In this document: positions 15,157 to 23,498 of the stretch, piece by piece
How positions within the stretch are numbered: the first letter of the stretch is position 1
Layout of the letters: every line of letters starts with the position of its first letter
Assembly: GCA_002388905.1 (NCBI GenBank)
Contig: DGNJ01000045.1
Span: 1-29,578, forward strand
DNA: 29,578 nucleotides
Reading direction: 5' to 3'
Source of the DNA: Cellvibrionales bacterium UBA4495
GTDB lineage: Bacteria; Pseudomonadota; Gammaproteobacteria; Pseudomonadales; Porticoccaceae
Position numbers and translations under genes: made by a program
Notes under the pieces: model-generated
The model's database searches: none
Seen by the model: the letters and a program-made list of their open reading frames with translations, nothing else
Told to the model about the DNA's origin: nothing

Positions 15157-16540
15157 ATTCGCGACCACCCTCGCCGAACAGGTAGCTGTTGATCACTTCG
15201 TGGAAGTGGCTGATCTGCACTTCCTGGACCGGATTCGGACGCAGGCCCCTGAGCCCGATGGAGTGCATGCCCCGCTGGACCTCCTCGACATTGCCCAGAT
15301 CCTGTTGCAGGAGCTTGGGAATAAGCTCCTTCTGCTGGCGCCAGTTATCGATATGGTCCGTCTTCTTCCCGGGTGCCTTGCCCTTGCCGAAGTGCAGCAG
15401 GCTGATCATGTCGAGAATCGCGGCATCGGGGTTGAAGGGATCGTCCGGATCGGGACGGCCACGGAAAATAAGGGTACCGTCCGCCCCCCAGACCACACTC
15501 AGGTTGGGAAAAATATTCCAGTCGTGGCCAATGGTATCCAGTTGCTCCATGGGAATCATGGGCATATACGCGCCGTCCGCTTCCGCGGCTTCCTTCATGG
15601 CGAAAAAGCCCACTTCCATGGCCTTATCCATGGGCGTACCTTCCGGGAGCGCGCGCACGGCCTCCTCGGCCGCATTGAGGGAGCGCGCGGTGAACTGGCC
15701 GTCGCCGTTGCCCAGACCCAACTGGTCGGCAAAAACGTTCTGCAGGGTCGCGTAGTTGTCCCGGGTTTCGTCCACGGACAGGGGCGGCTTGCCCAGCCGC
15801 CGCGAGGGCGAGCCCGGCGGCAGCTCGTAGACCCAGTGGTGCTTGCCGTGGCGGCCCTGGGCGCTGCTGAAATTCTTGTCGTCGTTGTACTGGAGAAACT
15901 GGGGATGGGTGCCCCAGACATGATAGCTCTCCATAAAGGCTTCCTGGGCCACCTTCCAGTTGCACTTGACCTTGACGGCCTTGTGCCAGCAGTAGCGCAT
16001 GTCTTCCATGCGCAGGAAATCCAGATCCCCGGGAGCGGGCTGAATGTATTTATCGAAGGGTTCCGGGTCGTCGCTCATATTGATGAAAAGGAACCCCGCC
16101 CAGCTGTCCACGTGGACGCGGGCCAGGGCCACATCCTCATCGGTCATGTCGGGACAGCCCTGCCACTGCTCGCGATCCAGGACGCGGATATTGTTGCCGC
16201 TGAGATCCCATTGCCAGGCGTGAAAGACACAGTGGAATTTGTTGATTTTGCCGGTGCCTTCAAGAAGCCTGCGGCCCCGGTGCGGGCAGACGTTGTGAAA
16301 GGCCTCCACCCTGTCGGTGGCGGTGCGCACCAGGATGACGGACTGATCGCCGATGTCGTAGACGAAGTAGTCGCCGATGGCGGGGATTTCCTCCTCGCGA
16401 CAGGCCCAGTGCCAGGTGGCGGTCCAGATACGCTCCATTTCCAGCCGGGCAAACTCGGCCGAGGTGTAACGGCGGTGGTCGATAAAATCCGGGCGTACCT
16501 TGTCCAGGGATTTTGGCGACAGATCCGGTTGTGTACCCAT
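15146..16540 (-). CDS. Rieske-type ring-hydroxylating oxygenase, alpha subunit
   Basis: 464 residues. The Rieske [2Fe-2S] ligands are C85/H87 and C104/H107 (CPHRGRRLL ... FHCVFHAWQW). The mononuclear iron site is in ESYHVWGTHP (H207, H212), with a distal Asp expected in the PDPDDPFNPDAAILDM segment. The length is closer to dioxygenase alpha subunits (~450) than to the shorter KshA-type oxygenases. No beta subunit, ferredoxin or reductase gene is present in the window. It is the first gene of the long minus-strand operon, driven by the promoter/operator at 16659-16677 about 120 bases upstream. It may hydroxylate an aromatic or alicyclic ring; the substrate is not inferable. Confidence 0.93.
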   Translation of the reverse strand: MGTQPDLSPKSLDKVRPDFIDHRRYTSAEFARLEMERIWTATWHWACREEEIPAIGDYFVYDIGDQSVILVRTATDRVEAFHNVCPHRGRRLLEGTGKINKFHCVFHAWQWDLSGNNIRVLDREQWQGCPDMTDEDVALARVHVDSWAGFLFINMSDDPEPFDKYIQPAPGDLDFLRMEDMRYCWHKAVKVKCNWKVAQEAFMESYHVWGTHPQFLQYNDDKNFSSAQGRHGKHHWVYELPPGSPSRRLGKPPLSVDETRDNYATLQNVFADQLGLGNGDGQFTARSLNAAEEAVRALPEGTPMDKAMEVGFFAMKEAAEADGAYMPMIPMEQLDTIGHDWNIFPNLSVVWGADGTLIFRGRPDPDDPFNPDAAILDMISLLHFGKGKAPGKKTDHIDNWRQQKELIPKLLQQDLGNVEEVQRGMHSIGLRGLRPNPVQEVQISHFHEVINSYLFGEGGREYDE

Positions 16541-16658
16541 GCTTTCTTACCCCCCATCCGAACCCAAATCGCGGCACGGATATTTTGTCAATTCAAATCC
16601 TTCGCGAGGGCCGGTTTATCGACCCTGTTGACTCTCGGCGGCTGATTTGCCGAACCAA

Positions 16659-16677
16659 AACTAATCATACGTCAGTT
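16659..16677 (-). promoter_or_regulatory. GTCAGTT-type operator, site E, with Rieske operon promoter
   Basis: The 19-mer on the plus strand is AACTAATCATACGTCAGTT, with the outer arms AACT.A / T.AGTT symmetrical. On the minus strand it contains TATGAT (plus 16664-16669), a five-of-six match to a -10 box, and TTGTTT lies 17 bases further upstream as a candidate -35. The start codon of the Rieske gene is about 120 bases downstream. Confidence 0.6.
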
Positions 16678-16807
16678 ATTTTTCGAAAACAACAGCCCCG
16701 GTTCCTGCAAAAACTGCCAAGGCAACAGCATAGAACACCGCGCTCCCTGCCCCAAGCGCCAATAGCGGTTTTTCCCGATCGGGGTCCCGGAAGCCGGGCC
16801 GGAAAAC

Positions 16808-17644
16808 TCATGATTGCAGATCGGGGATCAAGGTCGCCAGCTTTTGCGCGGCTTCCACGAACTCGCCGTGGGAATCGGCGCGAACCTCCACGGCGGCCTG
16901 GATGCAGCCCGCCTCCCGGTATTCGAGGAGTTTGTCGAGGATCTCCCGGGGCGCAGTCCCGGCGGCAAATTCGGTGCGGATACTGACGGGGACCTCCCGG
17001 CCCGCCAGTTCGTTGAGGCGCCTGGACCCTTCGGCCAGTTCGGAGGGCGTCAGGAGCCCGGGATGCCAGACATCGGCATATTTGGCGGCACGCCGCATGG
17101 GCGGCCCTGCCGTGCCCAGGGAGCCCACCCATAGGGGGATGCGCGGCTTTTGCACGGGCGTGGGTGCAAATCCCAGGCGCCGGAAGTTCACCCATTGCCC
17201 CTCGTAGCCGAACTCGCCCCCCTGCCAGCACCGGAGCATCACATCCAGGGCCTCATTGGTGTAGGGCCCCCGTTGATCGAACAGGTGGCCCCGGCCCAGG
17301 GCATGGTACTCCCCTTTCGACCAGCCGGTTCCCACTCCCAGGTCCAGGCGCCCGTCGCTGAGCACGTCGATGGTGGCGAGCTGCTTGGCCGCCAGCACCG
17401 GGTCCCGGTATGGCACCACCAGCACGCCGGTACCCAGGCGCACGGTGCGGGTGACTGCCGCGACATGGGAAAGCACCGCGAAGATTTCCAGCCACATATC
17501 GCTGTACTTGGTATAGGCGCGCTGACCCACCACATGATCGGTAAACCACAGACCGGTAAAGCCCATGGCCTCAAACTCGGGGCACGACATCACGGCCTCA
17601 CGGGCATAGGGTCCCTCGTTGGGAACCACCAGATCCAGACGCAT
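16808..17644 (-). CDS. Luciferase-like (LLM) flavin/F420-dependent oxidoreductase
   Basis: 278 residues of TIM-barrel luciferase-like monooxygenase type. Features are GFTGLWFTDHVVG early, VAAVTRTVRLGTGVLVVPYRDPV in the middle, LDLGVGTGWSKGEYHALG and FGYEGQWVNF, which resemble the F420/FMN-binding subgroup of the LLM class. The reaction could be a monooxygenation or a hydride transfer. Whether the cofactor is F420 or reduced FMN cannot be read from the sequence. ATG 17644 has a near-perfect ribosome site (AAGGAGGAG). It is transcribed divergently from the group D monooxygenase gene with a GTCAGTT-type operator between them, so the two are probably co-regulated. Confidence 0.88.
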   Translation of the reverse strand: MRLDLVVPNEGPYAREAVMSCPEFEAMGFTGLWFTDHVVGQRAYTKYSDMWLEIFAVLSHVAAVTRTVRLGTGVLVVPYRDPVLAAKQLATIDVLSDGRLDLGVGTGWSKGEYHALGRGHLFDQRGPYTNEALDVMLRCWQGGEFGYEGQWVNFRRLGFAPTPVQKPRIPLWVGSLGTAGPPMRRAAKYADVWHPGLLTPSELAEGSRRLNELAGREVPVSIRTEFAAGTAPREILDKLLEYREAGCIQAAVEVRADSHGEFVEAAQKLATLIPDLQS

Positions 17645-17737
17645 GGTCACTCTCCTCCTTGGCAATGGAATCGGTATAAACCGGGAGACTTGCATCAAGC
17701 CGGCACAAAGACCGCAAATGAAAGCCCGCCCACCGAT

Positions 17738-17756
17738 AGTTGACATTATGTCAGTT
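17738..17756. promoter_or_regulatory. GTCAGTT-type operator, site C, in a divergent promoter
   Basis: The 19-mer AGTTGACATTATGTCAGTT contains the perfect palindrome TGACATTATGTCA (17741-17753). On the plus strand it includes TTGACA (17740-17745), a consensus -35. On the minus strand it includes CATAAT, a five-of-six -10 box, positioned like the one in site B. One bound protein could therefore govern both the LLM gene (-) and the group D monooxygenase gene (+). Confidence 0.65.
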
Positions 17757-17846
17757 TATGCTGATGGTAGGGTCCACGGCGATAAAAATAAAGGTAGAAT
17801 CCCCGAACCGAAAAGCCGCACCCGGACAGAGGAGATCGACAGCCCC

Positions 17847-19043
17847 ATGACCAGCACTGCCAGGACCGACAACCCGACACCGGTTCCCGACCCCGAGACC
17901 CTGCGCCAGCGTGCCCGCCAACTGGCGCCCGAACTGGAAAGCCAGAGCCACGCCTGCAACGATCGCCGCGACCTGAGCGACGATATTGTCGATCGGATGC
18001 GCGCGGGGGACCTGTTCCGGATTTTGCAGCCCCGGCGCTGGGGCGGCTTTGAGATGGACCCCAGGGTGCTGTTCGACATCCAGAATATTTTCGCCCGTGC
18101 CTGCGCCTCCAGTGCCTGGGTCTATGGCGTTCTCAGTGTCCAGTCCTTCGTCGTGTCCCTGTTCGATACCCGGGCCCAGGAAGACGTCTGGGGCGGTGAC
18201 GGCCGGACACTGGTCTCCTCGTCTTTCCAGCCGGTGGGCAAGGTGGAGAAAACGGACGAAGGGTTCCTTATCAGCGGCCGCTGGTCTTTCTCGAGCGGCA
18301 GCTCCCATGCCGACTGGGCCCTGCTGGGCGGCATGGTGCCCCCCGACGACGCCAAAGGTTCGCCGGCCATGACCCTGTTCCTGGTGCCCAAAAGCGACTA
18401 CCGGATCGAGGAAAACTGGGATACCTTCGGCCTGCGGGGTACCGGCAGCAACGATATCGTCGCGGACAAGGCATTCGTGCCCCGCTATCGCAGTCATCAA
18501 CCGGCTCCGGGGATCGTCCCGATCGTCGGCGACGCACCGGACCTGCCACCCTTTTACCGGCTTCCCTGGCTGTACCTGTTCACCAGCTCCATCTCCAACC
18601 TGGGCATCGGGGCCGCCCGGGGCGCCCTGGACAAATTCCTGAGTGTCGAACGCGAGCGGGTTTCCTCCACCACCGGCAGGGTGGCCAGGGAGGACCCCAG
18701 GGTCCATGAAATCGCCGCGCGCACGGCCGCGGAGATCGAGACCTCCGAGGCCATGTACAAGCGCCACATCCAGCGCTTCATGGACTGTATTGAACGACAG
18801 GCGCCGCTACCCATGAGCGAAGGCATGTGCTACCGCACCCAGCTCACTTCGGTTATTCGCAAGCTGGCCGGGCTGGTGGACGAAATGCAGGTGTTGCTGG
18901 GCGGCCGGGGTGTGCACTTCGATTCACCCCTGACCCGTGTCTGGCTGGACCTCCTCGCCGCCCGGGCCCACCCCGGCAACGACCCCGCCAACATTGCCCC
19001 GGGATTCGGCAAACTGCTCCTGGAAACACCGGCAGGCGAGTAA
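17847..19043 (+). CDS. Group D flavin monooxygenase / acyl-CoA dehydrogenase-like (HsaA/DszC type)
   Basis: 398 residues with the acyl-CoA dehydrogenase fold, but closest in pattern to two-component flavin monooxygenases such as HsaA and DszC. Evidence: ISGRWSFSSGSSHADWALLGG in the middle domain, FGLRGTGSNDIVADKAFVP, and a C-terminal helix ending in DLLAARAHPGND where the His is the usual monooxygenase residue. HsaA hydroxylates the phenolic A-ring of a secosteroid; the substrate here is not known. A reductase supplying reduced flavin is needed and none is in the window. ATG 17847 has AGAGGAG about 12 bases upstream, a slightly long gap. It is divergent from the LLM gene and convergent with the isochorismatase-fold gene 19 bases away. 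Confidence 0.82.
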   Translation: MTSTARTDNPTPVPDPETLRQRARQLAPELESQSHACNDRRDLSDDIVDRMRAGDLFRILQPRRWGGFEMDPRVLFDIQNIFARACASSAWVYGVLSVQSFVVSLFDTRAQEDVWGGDGRTLVSSSFQPVGKVEKTDEGFLISGRWSFSSGSSHADWALLGGMVPPDDAKGSPAMTLFLVPKSDYRIEENWDTFGLRGTGSNDIVADKAFVPRYRSHQPAPGIVPIVGDAPDLPPFYRLPWLYLFTSSISNLGIGAARGALDKFLSVERERVSSTTGRVAREDPRVHEIAARTAAEIETSEAMYKRHIQRFMDCIERQAPLPMSEGMCYRTQLTSVIRKLAGLVDEMQVLLGGRGVHFDSPLTRVWLDLLAARAHPGNDPANIAPGFGKLLLETPAGE

Positions 19044-19062
19044 AGTCGCGGCCTTCGGGTTG

Positions 19063-19683
19063 TCAGTCGCCGGCTTGAACGCAGTCGATCACGTCGGTCA
19101 TGGTGGTCAGCGTGGAGTATAACGGCAGGGCGTTTTTGACCATGAAGTCATGGCTCTCCGCGGATGCGCCCGCGGTGCAGTCTTCCGGCACGACCGCCTG
19201 ATAGCCGAGATCCGAGGCACACAACGCCAGCCCGTTGATGGCGATATTGGTCGACACCCCCGCCAGCACCACTGTCTCGACGCCGCGGTGGCGCAACTGG
19301 GTATCGAGATCCGTGCCGTTGAAGCCGAGCAGACTGAAGCGCCGGCTGTGGACGATATCGCCGGCAACGGGCTTGACCGCATCGACGGACGCCACCTCCG
19401 GGTCCCCTATGCGCATCTTCCCGTTCTTCCTGCTGCGCGCCATGATCAGGCTGGTCATGGGCAGGTCCGCGTAATCCGGGCTATGGGCTACATGAAGGTG
19501 AAATACCGGCCAGCCCCTCTCCCGGAAGGCACCGGCCAGCCGGGCGATGCGCGGCAGGATTCCCCTCTCCGCCACCTGGTCCGCCAGTCCGTCAAAATCC
19601 GTCATCCCATGCTCGATCACGCCACGCTGACATTCGCTGATCAGCAGGGCCGCCTTGCGCCCTTTTTCCAGGCCTCGAATCAC
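19063..19683 (-). CDS. Isochorismatase-fold hydrolase with altered catalytic triad
   Basis: 206 residues of the isochorismatase/cysteine-hydrolase fold: first strand AALLISECQRG, then VHSRRFSLLGFNGTDLDTQLR, VVLAGVSTNIAINGLAL and GYQAVVPEDCTAG. In canonical members the triad is Asp, Lys and Cys. Here the Asp position is E17, the Lys position appears to be S113, and the Cys position is A148 (STNIAI), with C155 seven residues later. It may use other residues or be non-hydrolytic. GTG 19683 has AGAGGAG with a 7-base gap. It starts ~50 bases from site D and is divergent from the fused acyl-CoA dehydrogenase. Its function is not assigned. Confidence 0.82.
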   Translation of the reverse strand: MIRGLEKGRKAALLISECQRGVIEHGMTDFDGLADQVAERGILPRIARLAGAFRERGWPVFHLHVAHSPDYADLPMTSLIMARSRKNGKMRIGDPEVASVDAVKPVAGDIVHSRRFSLLGFNGTDLDTQLRHRGVETVVLAGVSTNIAINGLALCASDLGYQAVVPEDCTAGASAESHDFMVKNALPLYSTLTTMTDVIDCVQAGD

Positions 19684-19715
19684 TCGTTTTCTCCTCTGTT
19701 GTCCGCGGACCCGGT

Positions 19716-19754
19716 TTGACCTTCCGGACCCATAACTTATAATGTGTCAGTTAT
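19716..19754 (+). promoter_or_regulatory. Sigma70 promoter with GTCAGTT-type operator, site D
   Basis: TTGACC (19716-19721) and a perfect TATAAT (19738-19743) are 16 bases apart, giving the best sigma70 promoter in the window, pointing to the acyl-CoA dehydrogenase start at 19776. The operator 19-mer AACTTATAATGTGTCAGTT (19734-19752) covers the -10, and ATAAC (19732-19736) with GTTAT (19750-19754) forms its outer arms. A repressor there would occlude polymerase. It may also affect the divergent isochorismatase-fold gene. Confidence 0.7.
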
Positions 19755-19775
19755 TATGCACGCCAACCCATTCCC

Positions 19776-22118
19776 ATGACAACCGACCGGCAGAAGACAA
19801 TCACAATGACCACAGACGACGAATTTAACACCCTGCTCCGGGACAGTCTGGACGACTTCCTGTGCGACCGGCCAAAAAACGGGCATGGCACGACCGACCC
19901 CGCCCCTTTCGACAGGGCGCTCTGGCAATCCATGGCGGAACTCGGCTGGCTGGGGCTGGCCCTGCCGGAGTCCCTGAATGGCGCCGGGCTGGGCCTGGCA
20001 GAAGCCGCCCTTGTGGCCGAGCGCATGGGGTACTGGCTGTCGCCGGCGCCCTATGTCCCGCTCGCCCTGATGCCCTCGGTGCTCCTGTCGGCCTGCGCCG
20101 ATAAATCCCGGACCGGAGATCTGGCCGGGAGCCTGGTATCCGGTGAGAGGCTTGTCAGCCTGGCGTGGCAGGAAAAAGCGGGGCAACTGGCGCCGGCGAC
20201 AGGCACCACCTGCATCGACGGGCGCCTGTCCGGGCGAAAATGTTTCGTGGCCGACGTCCAGGCCGATACCACCCTGCTGGTCTGGGCTCACGACCACCGC
20301 GACGAACCTTTGATCGCCGCCGTGCCGGCCAACGCCGAGGGGGTTACGGTGGAGGCCGCGCCCGCCGGCAACGGGGAACTGGCCACCGTCACCTTCGAGG
20401 GCGCTGCCATTATCGACAATTCCCCGCTGTGTAGCGGCGACCGGGCCGCCCGGGCACTGCACCTGGCGCTGGACGCGGGTCGCATTGCCCTGTCCGCGCA
20501 ACTGGACGGCCTGTCCCGAAGCTGCCTGGCGGCAACAATTGATTACCTGGGCGACCGCCAGCAGTTCGGCAAGGCCCTCAGCGCTTTCCAGGCCCTGCGC
20601 CACCGCTGCGCCGATCTGCATATTGACAACGAGCTCGCCCGGGCCAGCTGGCAACATGCGCTGTCCTGTCACCTGGACGCCCCCGATACCGACCAGACCC
20701 GGGCAGCCATCAGCGCCGCCAAGGCGCGCTGTGCCGATACGGCCCTGAAAGTGGTTCGCGAAGCCATCCAGATGCACGGGGCCATGGGTTTTGTCGAGGA
20801 AGGCGGCATGGGCCGGTACCTGCGCATGGCGCTTCGGGGTGCGGCCTGGCTGGGCAACGGCAGCCAGCATCGGCGCCGCTTCACCGCCACCCGACTTCAA
20901 TGGCACCCAAACCGGCAAGGCGACGGTGCACACCCGCAGAACCTCTCTGTTGAACCGGGCGAGGATCTCAATCAACTATCCGATGAGGAATTCCGCCTGC
21001 GGTTCCGCGCTTTTCTCGAGGCCCACTACCCAAAGACCATGCGCCAGGATTATGTCCGTCCCTTCCGGCGCATGAACGGCGCCCAGGCCCGGGAATGGCT
21101 GAAGCTGGTCCATCGCCACGGCTGGCGCGCGCCGGAATGGCCCCGGGAACACGGCGGGCTCGGGCTCAGCTTTCGCAAGCAACTGATCTACAACGAAGAA
21201 CAGGAACGCATCGGTGTCGCGAGACTGATAGACAACGGGGTCACCCAGTTGGGCCCCACCCTGATGAAATACGGTACCGACGATCAAAAAGCCCGTTACC
21301 TGCCCCGCATCCTCGCCTGCGAGGACTACTGGGCCCAGGGCTACTCGGAACCCAACGCGGGCTCCGATCTGGCCAGCCTCGGGACCCGGGCGGTTCGGGA
21401 CGGGGAGCATTTTATCGTCAACGGCCAGAAGATATGGACCACCCTGGCCATGGAAGCCACCCACATGTATGCCCTGGTACGCACCGGCAACTACGAGAAA
21501 AAACAGCAGGGCATCAGCTTTCTGCTTCTCGAACTGGATCAGCCCGGCGTCGATATCCGTCCCATCCGCCATATTGCCGGCGAGGAGGAGCTGTGCGAGG
21601 TGTTCTTCACGGACGTTCGGGTGCCGGTGGAAAACCTAGTGGGCCCGCTGGATGACGGCTGGACCGTGGCCAAGGCCCTGCTCGGTCACGAGCGCATCTG
21701 GCTGGCGAGCCCCAACCTGGCCGACAAGGCCATGATGCTCGCGCAAAAACTGGTGCGGGAACTGGGCCGGGAATCGGACCAGGGTGTACGAGACCGTCTC
21801 GGCCAGTTGCTGGCCGACCTCCACGATTACCGGCAATGGTATAACGCCATCTGCCGCCGTGCCGAAGCGGGCGAAACCATCGGCGCCGAGGCCTCCGCGC
21901 TGAAGGTGTACATCACCGAACTGACCCAGCGTATCACCGAATTCAACCTGGACATCGGGGAGGACTGCGGGGCTCTGACCGGCGAAGTGGATCTGGACGG
22001 CACTACCACGGACCTTTACTGGCAACTGGCCATGTCCCGTCCCGGCACCATTTATGCCGGCTGCAATGAGGTGCAGCGGGATATCCTCGCCAAGGCCGTG
22101 CTCCGGATGCCCCGGTAA
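19776..22118 (+). CDS. Double-domain (fused) acyl-CoA dehydrogenase, FadE34-like
   Basis: 780 residues containing two complete acyl-CoA dehydrogenase folds in tandem. The first (about 10-380) includes ELGWLGLALPE, LDAGRIALSAQLDGLS, DRQQFGKALSAFQALRHRCADL and AIQMHGAMGFVEEGG. The second (about 395-780) includes WRAPEWPREHGGLG, YSEPNAGSDLASLGT, NGQKIWTT and TIYAGCNEVQRDILAK. In the second domain YEGT is replaced by YAGC; E639 in GHERIWLA, at the isovaleryl-CoA-dehydrogenase-type position, is the likely base. Such fusion resembles mycobacterial FadE34, used on steroid side-chain CoA esters, where most relatives are two-gene heterotetramers. The start is ATG 19776 (weak ribosome site) or ATG 19806. 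It has its own regulated promoter (site D). Confidence 0.9.
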   Translation: MTTDRQKTITMTTDDEFNTLLRDSLDDFLCDRPKNGHGTTDPAPFDRALWQSMAELGWLGLALPESLNGAGLGLAEAALVAERMGYWLSPAPYVPLALMPSVLLSACADKSRTGDLAGSLVSGERLVSLAWQEKAGQLAPATGTTCIDGRLSGRKCFVADVQADTTLLVWAHDHRDEPLIAAVPANAEGVTVEAAPAGNGELATVTFEGAAIIDNSPLCSGDRAARALHLALDAGRIALSAQLDGLSRSCLAATIDYLGDRQQFGKALSAFQALRHRCADLHIDNELARASWQHALSCHLDAPDTDQTRAAISAAKARCADTALKVVREAIQMHGAMGFVEEGGMGRYLRMALRGAAWLGNGSQHRRRFTATRLQWHPNRQGDGAHPQNLSVEPGEDLNQLSDEEFRLRFRAFLEAHYPKTMRQDYVRPFRRMNGAQAREWLKLVHRHGWRAPEWPREHGGLGLSFRKQLIYNEEQERIGVARLIDNGVTQLGPTLMKYGTDDQKARYLPRILACEDYWAQGYSEPNAGSDLASLGTRAVRDGEHFIVNGQKIWTTLAMEATHMYALVRTGNYEKKQQGISFLLLELDQPGVDIRPIRHIAGEEELCEVFFTDVRVPVENLVGPLDDGWTVAKALLGHERIWLASPNLADKAMMLAQKLVRELGRESDQGVRDRLGQLLADLHDYRQWYNAICRRAEAGETIGAEASALKVYITELTQRITEFNLDIGEDCGALTGEVDLDGTTTDLYWQLAMSRPGTIYAGCNEVQRDILAKAVLRMPR

Positions 22119-22136
22119 AACCCGGGGTCGTCGCCC

Positions 22137-23351
22137 CTACCAGGCCAGCGGCAACCGGTCCTGGGCCATGACACCCCCGAGCCGGGTCAGGATCCGGGCG
22201 TCGGGGGCGAGTTGGAACGGCGGCAATGCCGCCAGGATTTCCTCCATGGCGATATTGAGTTCACGGATGGCCAGGCGCAGCCCCACGCAATTGTGAATGC
22301 CGGCGCCGAAAGCCAGGTGGCGCGGCTTGCGGTCGAGCCGGATCCGGGTTGGGTTGTCGTAGACTTCCGGATCGTTGCTGCCCAGGGTAGTGGACATCAT
22401 CACCTTGTCGCCGGGCAGCAGCTGCACGCCGCCTACCTCCACCGGTTTGGTACAGGTGCGCGCGGTGGTTACCGCGGAATAGGCACGCAGCAGCTCCGTG
22501 ATGGCATCGGGAATCAGTGACGGATCGGCACGTAACTGTTGCTGGTGGTCGGGGTGAGTGGCCAGGTGCCGGAACTGCCAGCCCAGGTTGGTGGTGACGG
22601 TATCCAGCCCACCCAGGTAGAGGTTGAAGCAGAACCCCCATATCTCGTCATCTGTGGCGGGCCGGCCATCCACGCGGGACTCCACGAAGTAAGTGATAAG
22701 ATCGTCCCTGGGGGCTTTCCGGCGCTGTTCCACCACGTCCATCACATAGCCCTTGACGGCGAGAACCGCGGCGGCAATGCGATCGATATCCGGCTCGTGG
22801 ATCAGGTCGTCCTCCCAGGCGAGGAACTGCTCCACTTCGTCCAGGGGCAGGCCGAACATGTCGAGAAACACGGCGATGGGAAAACGGGCGGCAAATTCGC
22901 CGATAAACTCACAACTGCCCCGACCCCTGAAGCGATCAATATAGAACCGGGCCTGGCGCCGGACACTGTCGTTCATCTGCGCCACCCGCCTGGGGCTGAA
23001 CAGGGGGTTGACCAGGCGCCGGTAGTGTCCGTGCATGGGTGGATCCGCCTCCACCGGCAGGGAACTCCAGCTTTCGTTGACCAAAGTGGCAAAGGGCGCA
23101 AAATCCTTGTTGGAGAAATGCTCGGTGTCCAGATAAATGCGGTTGAGATCCTCTGCGCGCCGGAAAACCCAGGCGGGCACCACGCCGGACCAGGCCTGTG
23201 GCGCCCAGTAGACCGGTGGTCCCCGGTGTATTTCCGGAACAATAGTGGTGAAAGGGTTATCGTAGGTTTCCTCCCCCAGGCGCAAGCGGAAAGGCATCAC
23301 CAGGTCCCTGGGGACGTGGGCAGGAATCTCTCCCGAATAGGCGTTCAGCAT
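22137..23351 (-). CDS. Cytochrome P450 (2)
   Basis: About 404 residues. The heme motif is FGAGIHNCVG with the cysteine near residue 355. The ExxR helix is in ITELLRAYS, and the I-helix carries LYLGGLDTVTT, the normal acid/alcohol pair. ADPPMHGHYRRLVNPLFSP is the C-helix element. It is clearly a different P450 from the one at 4968 (different I-helix and termini). ATG 23351 has GGAG with a 6-base gap; ATG 23363 is an alternative with a poor ribosome site. It is convergent with the fused acyl-CoA dehydrogenase (18-base gap) and divergent from the SDR at 23599, and its promoter is at 23499-23527. Confidence 0.94.
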   Translation of the reverse strand: MLNAYSGEIPAHVPRDLVMPFRLRLGEETYDNPFTTIVPEIHRGPPVYWAPQAWSGVVPAWVFRRAEDLNRIYLDTEHFSNKDFAPFATLVNESWSSLPVEADPPMHGHYRRLVNPLFSPRRVAQMNDSVRRQARFYIDRFRGRGSCEFIGEFAARFPIAVFLDMFGLPLDEVEQFLAWEDDLIHEPDIDRIAAAVLAVKGYVMDVVEQRRKAPRDDLITYFVESRVDGRPATDDEIWGFCFNLYLGGLDTVTTNLGWQFRHLATHPDHQQQLRADPSLIPDAITELLRAYSAVTTARTCTKPVEVGGVQLLPGDKVMMSTTLGSNDPEVYDNPTRIRLDRKPRHLAFGAGIHNCVGLRLAIRELNIAMEEILAALPPFQLAPDARILTRLGGVMAQDRLPLAW

Positions 23352-23498
23352 GGTTGACTCCATTGTCTTTTATCGGTCTTATCATGATGCCGGAGACTGC
23401 CGATATCCGTATCCGCCCGTTTCCCGGCAGACCGGCCAGGGGCACCAGGGAGCGGCCCATCCAGCGTCCGCCTCTTGTGTCGCGCTGTTGTTCGCCCT

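Noticed and set aside
13438..15192. A 584-codon open frame on the plus strand, antisense to the KstD-like flavoprotein.
   Set aside because: The minus-strand frame has clear FAD motifs, a coupled start and operon context; the antisense frame is a by-product of high GC and has no recognisable domain.
15200..16645. A 481-codon open frame antisense to the Rieske gene.
   Set aside because: Rieske cluster and iron-site motifs are on the minus strand; the antisense frame lacks domain features and is GC-driven.
22124..22137. GGGG-TCGTCG-CCCC as a terminator between convergent genes.
   Set aside because: Only a 4-bp stem with no T run, and it overlaps the P450 stop codon.
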